Part shown: in pieces, positions 12,650 through 15,921 of the stretch
How positions within the stretch are numbered: position 1 is the first letter of the stretch
Layout of the letters: each line of letters opens with the position of its first letter
Assembly (NCBI GenBank): GCA_030612585.1
Contig: JAUWNP010000100.1
Span: forward strand, 1-15,921
Direction of reading: 5' to 3'
DNA length: 15,921 nt
From: Anaerolineae bacterium
GTDB lineage: Bacteria > Chloroflexota > Anaerolineae > B4-G1
Notes under the pieces: model-generated
The model's input: only the letters and a program-made list of their open reading frames with translations
What the model was told of the DNA's origin: nothing
Databases searched by the model: none
Program-made: the position numbers and the translations under genes

Positions 12650-13489
12650 ATGAGCACGCTCACCATCCATTTCCTTGGCACTTCCGCCGCCCGCCCCATC
12701 CCCCGCTGGGGCTGCGCCTGCCCTCAGTGCGCTGCCGCCCAGGCAGACCCCCGCGCCCAGCGCACCCGCTCAGCCATCCTGGTCAACGGCACCCTGCTGG
12801 TGGACGCCGGCCCGGACATCTATGCCCAACTGCGAACTCTCCCCTACGAGGACCTGGCCCACATTGACCACATCGTCATCACCCACCCCCACGCCGACCA
12901 CTACCTGGGGCTGGACGACCTGGCGGCGCTCCGCCGCATCTCCCGCCTCCCCATCCTCCCCGTACATGCCCTCTCCGACGGATGGGGCCGCATCCAGGAT
13001 GGTTTCCGCCACCTCATCGCCGCTGGGGTCAGCGAATATGACCGGCGTCCCTTCGCCCGGCGCGAAATGCGCCTGAACGAACCGCTCCACCTCCCCGAAG
13101 GCCTCCGCGTGACCCCCTTGGACACCCACCACACCCAGCCCTTCACCACTGCCGGCCTGCTGATCGAGCAAAAGGGCGTGCGCGTCTTCTACGCCCCCGA
13201 CTTCCACCACACCGACCCGACCCTGGTACGCCCCCTGGACCTGTTGATCCTCGACGGCTCTTTCATCACCCGCGAGCAGATGGACGCCCGCTATACGCCG
13301 CTGTTGGAGGAAGGCCAGGGCCGCCATCTGCCTATCGTCGAGGGCGTCCGCTGGGCGGGAGAGACCGACGCCCGACGGGTCATCTTCACCCACATCGGCC
13401 ACCTGCGGCGCACCGCGGGAGAGGTGCTGGCCTTGTTGCCCGGTGACGGATTCGCGTTGGCACACGACGGCCTGACGATTGAGTTATGA
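12650..13489 (+). CDS. PhnP-like metallo-beta-lactamase-fold hydrolase
   Basis: A 279-residue MBL-fold hydrolase. The di-metal site is HPHADH (79-84), with Asp184 in YAPDF (181-185), His160 or His161 in DTHHTQ (158-163) and His248 in THIGH (247-251). GCACPQC (21-27) near the N-terminus gives three cysteines (22, 24, 27), as in the structural zinc site of PhnP, a cyclic ribose phosphate phosphodiesterase. Nearest families are PhnP and PqqB-like proteins; no phn genes are present, so the substrate is open. ATG 12650 comes three bases after the hutI stop, so it is probably co-transcribed with hutI. Its last 361 bases and 31 bases of downstream DNA are duplicated at 14709-15101. Confidence 0.88.
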   Translation: MSTLTIHFLGTSAARPIPRWGCACPQCAAAQADPRAQRTRSAILVNGTLLVDAGPDIYAQLRTLPYEDLAHIDHIVITHPHADHYLGLDDLAALRRISRLPILPVHALSDGWGRIQDGFRHLIAAGVSEYDRRPFARREMRLNEPLHLPEGLRVTPLDTHHTQPFTTAGLLIEQKGVRVFYAPDFHHTDPTLVRPLDLLILDGSFITREQMDARYTPLLEEGQGRHLPIVEGVRWAGETDARRVIFTHIGHLRRTAGEVLALLPGDGFALAHDGLTIEL

Positions 13490-13520
13490 CTTTGCATTGG
13501 TGATGCTCTGGTGTACAATA
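13128..13520 (+). repeat. Long direct repeat, copy 1 (3' end of hydrolase gene)
   Basis: This 393-bp segment matches 14709-15101 without gaps and with 16 differences by my count (about 96% identical), 14 of them transitions. It covers hydrolase residues 160-279, the stop and the downstream promoter-like sequence. Confidence 0.93.
13492..13519 (+). promoter_or_regulatory. Promoter-like sequence after the hydrolase gene
   Basis: TTGCAT (13492-13497), a 16-base spacer, TACAAT (13514-13519), starting three bases after the hydrolase stop. It would drive the small membrane protein with a leader of roughly 165 bases. In that leader GATCGCT (13564-13570) pairs with AGCGATC (13595-13601), and GCTGA (13568-13572) with TCAGC (13589-13593). 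Confidence 0.55.
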
Positions 13521-13691
13521 TGGCGAGCAACCCGTGCATCGTGTGGGAATATCCGGCTCGAGAGATCGCTGACGGCGAAAGGGGGTGCTCAGCGAGCGAT
13601 CCCAAGATTCTGTTGTGTCGCTGACCATGGTACGATGTGCTATTCTCGGCGCCCAACAATAGGCTACGTTCACTACAAAAGGAGGTCATTC

Positions 13692-14171
13692 GTGGCTGGA
13701 AAAGCAGGTTTGAAAGCAGGACTGATTGGTGCGGCTGTCATGTTGGTGATGACGCTGCTAAGTCAGATACCGAGTGTAGGATGCGTTTGCTGTGGGCTGA
13801 ACTTGCTGGTATACGCTGTCATCGGGGCACTGGCTGGATTCTTCCTGACTCCACCGCGCACCGCTGGCACAGGGGCAGGGGCAGGGGCCATCGCCGGACT
13901 GGTCAGCGGAGCAGTCAGCGGAGTGGTCTCAACCATCATCATGGCCATTCAGGTGGTGCGTGCTGGTTCAGGAGAGATCATTTCGTACCTAGACCCCCAG
14001 CAGATACAGCAGTTAATCGAACTTGGCATTGATCCAGAAGTGTTTGGCATACTATCGGGCGCGGGCGGGGTGGCTATCGGCGGTAGCCTGTGCTGCCTGG
14101 CTGGCCTAGCCATTGGTGCCGGGCTCGGGGCGGCCGGCGGGGCAATCTTCGCCGCCGTTAAGTCCGACTAG
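13692..14171 (+). CDS. Small glycine-rich membrane protein
   Basis: A 159-residue hydrophobic protein of unknown family. Likely membrane helices are at about 7-24 (with VMLVMTLL), 33-53, 65-90 and 120-155, rich in Gly and Ala with small-residue packing such as GAGAGAIAGLVSGAVSG and GAGLGAAGGAIFAA. Paired cysteines occur at two helix borders (CVCC near 31-34, CC near 136). A short polar loop (ISYLDPQQIQQLIELGIDPE) separates the last two segments. GTG 13692 is chosen as the start because AAAAGGAGG (13677-13685) lies six bases before it; the longer open frame from 13479 crosses the promoter. It sits between the two copies of the duplicated hydrolase segment, and its transcript ends at the hairpin at 14202-14237. 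Confidence 0.75.
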   Translation: MAGKAGLKAGLIGAAVMLVMTLLSQIPSVGCVCCGLNLLVYAVIGALAGFFLTPPRTAGTGAGAGAIAGLVSGAVSGVVSTIIMAIQVVRAGSGEIISYLDPQQIQQLIELGIDPEVFGILSGAGGVAIGGSLCCLAGLAIGAGLGAAGGAIFAAVKSD

Positions 14172-14201
14172 GAGACAGCAGTCTCTCGGTTCGAGTTCTA
14201 T

Positions 14202-14237
14202 ACCCTCCCGCAGGCTGTTGTAGACCTGCGGGAGGGT
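14202..14237 (+). terminator. Hairpin terminator after the membrane protein gene
   Basis: ACCCTCCCGCAGG (14202-14214), a 10-base loop, CCTGCGGGAGGGT (14225-14237): a perfect 13-bp stem 30 bases after the stop. A smaller hairpin, GAGAC-AGCA-GTCTC (14172-14185), precedes it. No T-run follows, so termination may be partial or factor-assisted. Confidence 0.7.
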
Positions 14238-14255
14238 CCAGTGACGATTGTAGCG

Positions 14256-14591
14256 AAGAGGACGGCGAGGCAGCATAGGGAAGCAACCACAGTAGATCGC
14301 CTCGACGACCGCGACGCCAAAGAACTCGTGGAGCGCGGTGCTGACCACCACGTCGGCCCGGTGCAAGAGGGCCGCGTACTGTGCTTCGTCGGCGTAGCCG
14401 AAGTGCGCCACCTGCACCCTCAACCGTTCCCGCGCCGCCTCGAACTCGGGCGCGCTCTGGCGATAGGCCTTGCCCGCCAGCGAGACCCAGAAGTCCAGCC
14501 CCTCCTCGGCTAGTGGGTACAGCGCGCTGGAGAAGGTCTCCGGGTCCTTGTCGTATTCCCAGCGTTGATTCCAAAGGTTCGGCAGTAGATT
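14256..14591 (-). pseudogene. Fragment of a tRNA-queuosine mannosyltransferase-like glycosyltransferase
   Basis: Reading the minus strand from 14591, the frame gives LPNLWNQRWEYDKDPETF, then LDFWVSLAGKAYR, FGYADEAQYAALLHRADVVV, STALHEFFGVAVVEAIYCGCFPMLP. NQRWEYDK and STAxHEFFGIAVVEAIYxGCFPLLP are hallmarks of the glycosyltransferase group that adds mannose to queuosine-modified tRNA (DUF3524/GTDC1-like), as far as I recall it. Only the C-terminal part of such a protein is present: an in-frame TGA (14592-14594) precedes the match, no start is available, and after LPRRP the sequence diverges into the terminator hairpin of the opposite gene. It is a remnant, antisense to its neighbours, and not expected to give a working enzyme. 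Confidence 0.8.
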
Positions 14592-14647
14592 TCAGGCCGA
14601 AAGTGTCCCCTGTCCTGGCCGAATAATACGTCCGTTCTGGAATCAAC
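14564..14647. repeat. Inverted repeat at the edge of the glycosyltransferase fragment
   Basis: GTTGATTCCA (14564-14573) and its exact complement TGGAATCAAC (14638-14647) enclose 64 bases, spanning the point where the glycosyltransferase reading frame is lost. The stretch 14592-14708 holds no gene I can identify; it is the junction between the fragment and the duplicated hydrolase segment. Confidence 0.55.
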
Positions 14648-14708
14648 CGTGATGGAAGTGGAATCACTCGTCGCTGACCGTGTGGGGGGCAGAGAATCAG
14701 TGAGAACT

Positions 14709-15070
14709 ACCACACCCAGCCCTTCACCACTGCTGGCCTGCTGATCGAGCAAAAGGGCGTGCGCGTCTTCTACGCCCCCGACTTCCACCACACCGACCCG
14801 GCCCTGGTACGCCCCCTGGACCTGTTGATCCTCGACGGTTCTTTCGTTGCCCGCGAGCAGATGGACGCCCGCTATACGCCGCTGTTGGAGGAAGGCCAGG
14901 GCTGCCATCTGCCTATCGTCGAGGGCGTCCGCTGGGCGAGAGAGGCCAGCGCCCGACGGGTCATCTTCACCCACATCGGCCACCAGCGGCGCACCGCGGG
15001 AGAGGTGCTGGCCTTGTTGCCCGGTGACGGATTCGCGTTGGCACACGACAGCCTGACGGTTGAGTTATGA
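14709..15070 (+). pseudogene. Truncated second copy of the PhnP-like hydrolase gene
   Basis: This encodes only hydrolase residues about 160-279 (HTQPFTTAGLLIEQ to the C-terminus LTVEL) in an open frame. The HPHADH metal site, the cysteine cluster and any start with a ribosome binding site are missing, so it cannot be an active enzyme. Compared with the intact gene it has amino-acid changes such as Thr-Ala at YxPALV, Ile-Thr to Val-Ala after GSF, GRH to GCH, and GETDAR to REASAR. Most differences are transitions. An internal GTG at 14759 could open a 103-residue frame, but no upstream signal supports translation. It lies directly upstream of the Phd/RelE operon. Confidence 0.9.
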
Positions 15071-15072
15071 CT

Positions 15073-15100
15073 TTGCATTGGTGATGCCCGGGTGTACAAT
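15073..15100 (+). promoter_or_regulatory. Duplicated promoter-like sequence
   Basis: TTGCAT (15073-15078), a 16-base spacer, TACAAT (15095-15100): the copy of the element at 13492-13519. It lies just upstream of the stronger Phd/RelE promoter and could act as a second promoter for it. Confidence 0.5.
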
Positions 15101-15125
15101 AGCGCACGCTGGCTGAAGGCTTTTC

Positions 15126-15154
15126 TTGACAAACGTCCATCCCGATGCTATAAT
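15126..15154 (+). promoter_or_regulatory. Promoter of the Phd/RelE operon
   Basis: Perfect TTGACA (15126-15131), a 17-base spacer and perfect TATAAT (15149-15154). The expected transcription start is near 15161, so the leader is short (about 29 bases). Confidence 0.9.
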
Positions 15155-15174
15155 GGCGCTAGTGTACATTATAG
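15148..15174. promoter_or_regulatory. Putative operator of the Phd/RelE operon
   Basis: CTATAATG (15148-15155) and CATTATAG (15167-15174) form a perfect 8-bp dyad with an 11-base centre. It covers the -10 box and the expected transcription start, where a Phd/YefM antitoxin dimer would block RNA polymerase. That the antitoxin binds here is inferred from how such operons work. Confidence 0.65.
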
Positions 15175-15189
15175 CCAAAGGAGGCAGGA

Positions 15190-15486
15190 ATGACTGAGAG
15201 GATGATAGGTGTAGCTGAGGCACGGAACGTTTTCTCAGAGTTGCTGAACAGGGTGGCTTTTGGACGAGAGCGGGTGGTGGTGCAGAGTCGGGGCAAGTCC
15301 AAAGCAGCCATCATTCCTATGCAAGACCTGGAGTTACTCGAGTCACTGGAGGACACGGCTCTGGGTCTGCTGGCATCCGAGCGTATGACTGATGGACAAA
15401 TCCCCATTCCTGCGGAGGAGGTCATTGCCCGCTATGAGCGCGAACACAGGGTGAACCTGGGATTGCTGGAGCAGGGCCAGGAGTAA
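15190..15486 (+). CDS. Phd/YefM-family antitoxin
   Basis: A 98-residue antitoxin. The N-terminal Phd/YefM fold is clear: MIGVAEARNVFSELLNRVAF (5-24), GRERVVVQSRGKSKAAIIPM (25-44) and QDLELLESLEDT (45-56). This part dimerises and binds operator DNA; the C-terminal 40 residues (ending ARYEREHRVNLGLLEQGQE) are the toxin-binding tail. ATG 15190 follows AAAGGAGG (15177-15184) at ideal spacing. The toxin start lies four bases after the stop. The strong promoter and the overlapping dyad at 15148-15174 suggest autoregulation. Confidence 0.92.
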   Translation: MTERMIGVAEARNVFSELLNRVAFGRERVVVQSRGKSKAAIIPMQDLELLESLEDTALGLLASERMTDGQIPIPAEEVIARYEREHRVNLGLLEQGQE

Positions 15487-15490
15487 CGCT

Positions 15491-15778
15491 GTGGCACACT
15501 ACAGACTTGCTCTCCACCCTGCAGTCGTGAAGGAAGTCACACCACTGCCTCCCAAGCAATTCAAGCAGGTGATGGCTAAGGTATTGTCGCTGCTCCGAGA
15601 CCCATACCCACAGGATGCCAAACGACTGCGGGGATTCAAGAAGATATGGCGCACCGACCAGGGCGAGTATCGGATTGCCTATACCATTGATGAGAGCAAG
15701 GCTTTGGTCACAGTGCTAGTCATCGGCAGGCGAAACGATGACGCGGTCTACAGGACACTGAAGAGACGGTTCGGGTAA
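15491..15778 (+). CDS. RelE/ParE-family toxin
   Basis: A 95-residue toxin with the RelE pattern: YRLALHPAVVKEVTPLPPKQ (4-23), KVLSLLRDPYPQDAKRLRGF (31-50), IWRTDQGEYRIAYTIDE (53-69) and VTVLVIGRRNDDAVYRTLKR (74-93). The basic residues Lys45, Arg46, Arg55, Arg62 and Arg82-83 and the C-terminal Tyr89 are in the places used by RelE-type ribosome-dependent mRNA nucleases; ParE-like gyrase action cannot be excluded by eye. It starts with GTG at 15491, four bases after the antitoxin stop, which should keep toxin synthesis below that of the antitoxin. Confidence 0.92.
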   Translation: MAHYRLALHPAVVKEVTPLPPKQFKQVMAKVLSLLRDPYPQDAKRLRGFKKIWRTDQGEYRIAYTIDESKALVTVLVIGRRNDDAVYRTLKRRFG

Positions 15779-15789
15779 CACATTGATAG

Positions 15790-15825
15790 TGTCAAGTAGT
15801 CTTGACATTTGGCGGAGGTTCCGCC
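15790..15825. terminator. Two short hairpins between converging genes
   Basis: TGTCAAG-TAGT-CTTGACA (15790-15807), followed by TTT, could terminate the Phd/RelE transcript. GGCGGA-GGT-TCCGCC (15811-15825) follows directly. If the minus-strand gene at 15792-15921 is real, both lie within its last codons. Confidence 0.45.
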
Positions 15826-15920
15826 TCCACTCCCACCTGCAACTTTACAATCGAGAAATCAGTAGCGTCTTGCTGCGGCAGATGCCATAAGACCTGCCAC
15901 TGCTCGGGATCAAAACGGCG
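15792..15920 (-). CDS. Unknown protein, C-terminal end (partial)
   Basis: On the minus strand an open frame enters from the window edge and ends at a TGA (15794-15792) after 42 residues. It reads RRFDPEQWQVLWHLPQQDAT, then DFSIVKLQVGVEAEPPPNVKTT. The balanced composition and charged, tryptophan-containing sequence look like real protein, and nothing on the plus strand competes. I recognise no family. It would converge on the Phd/RelE operon. Confidence 0.45.
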   Translation of the reverse strand, partial: RRFDPEQWQVLWHLPQQDATDFSIVKLQVGVEAEPPPNVKTT

Positions 15921-15921
15921 T

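Larger units (their letters stand above)
14709..15101 (+). repeat. Long direct repeat, copy 2
   Basis: The second copy of 13128-13520, offset by 1581 bases, same strand. Identity stops abruptly at both ends: upstream the sequence diverges before 14709, downstream after 15101. Confidence 0.93.

Noticed and set aside
13479..13691. N-terminal extension of the small membrane protein
   Set aside because: It crosses a promoter-like sequence, and GTG 13692 has a strong, well-spaced ribosome binding site.
14510..15046. A 178-codon minus-strand open frame
   Set aside because: Most of it is the reverse of the duplicated hydrolase segment; the same shadow appears opposite the intact copy at 12770-13465.

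Overview
GC-rich bacterial DNA with dense, mostly plus-strand gene blocks, TTG and GTG starts, short 1-4 base overlaps and many small toxin-antitoxin modules. The gene families (tandem ArsA-like ATPases, a GctAB/IpdAB-type CoA-transferase pair, a YegS-type lipid kinase, a PlsC acyltransferase, an M48 protease, HutI) together with the many palindromic and heptameric interspersed repeats look like a member of the Chloroflexota. That placement is inferred from gene style, not from a marker gene.

Layout. (1) 1-2906: the end of an unknown gene, two overlapping ArsA/Get3-like ATPases, then a membrane-anchored TPR protein. (2) 2908-3526: a MazE/MazF-type toxin-antitoxin pair with its own promoter. 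(3) 3567-7123: a structured inverted-repeat leader, then a tightly coupled four-gene operon: CoA-transferase alpha and beta, lipid kinase, PlsC-like acyltransferase. It ends at a strong bidirectional hairpin. (4) 7213-8024, minus strand: a DUF433 antitoxin and DUF5615 PIN-like toxin pair with a near-consensus promoter. (5) 8117-8735: an orphan antitoxin-like gene and a repeat-bearing spacer. (6) 8736-13489: an exported lytic transglycosylase-like protein, an M48 protease with a long C-terminal extension, imidazolonepropionase (HutI), and a PhnP-like metallo-beta-lactamase-fold hydrolase. (7) 13490-15101: a rearranged stretch with a small membrane protein, an antisense fragment of a glycosyltransferase resembling tRNA-queuosine mannosyltransferase, and a 393-bp second copy of the 3' end of the hydrolase gene. 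(8) 15126-15778: a Phd/RelE toxin-antitoxin operon with promoter and operator, followed by the probable tail of a minus-strand gene.

I see no complete new defence or biosynthetic system. Two themes deserve attention. First, the paired ArsA-like ATPases carry different substitutions in their catalytic motifs, including the equivalent of Get3 D57N in the second one, which suggests an asymmetric heterodimer. Second, repeats and palindromes sit in frame inside conserved enzyme genes (lipid kinase, hutI) as well as in the spacers, which suggests an active or formerly active family of small mobile repeats.
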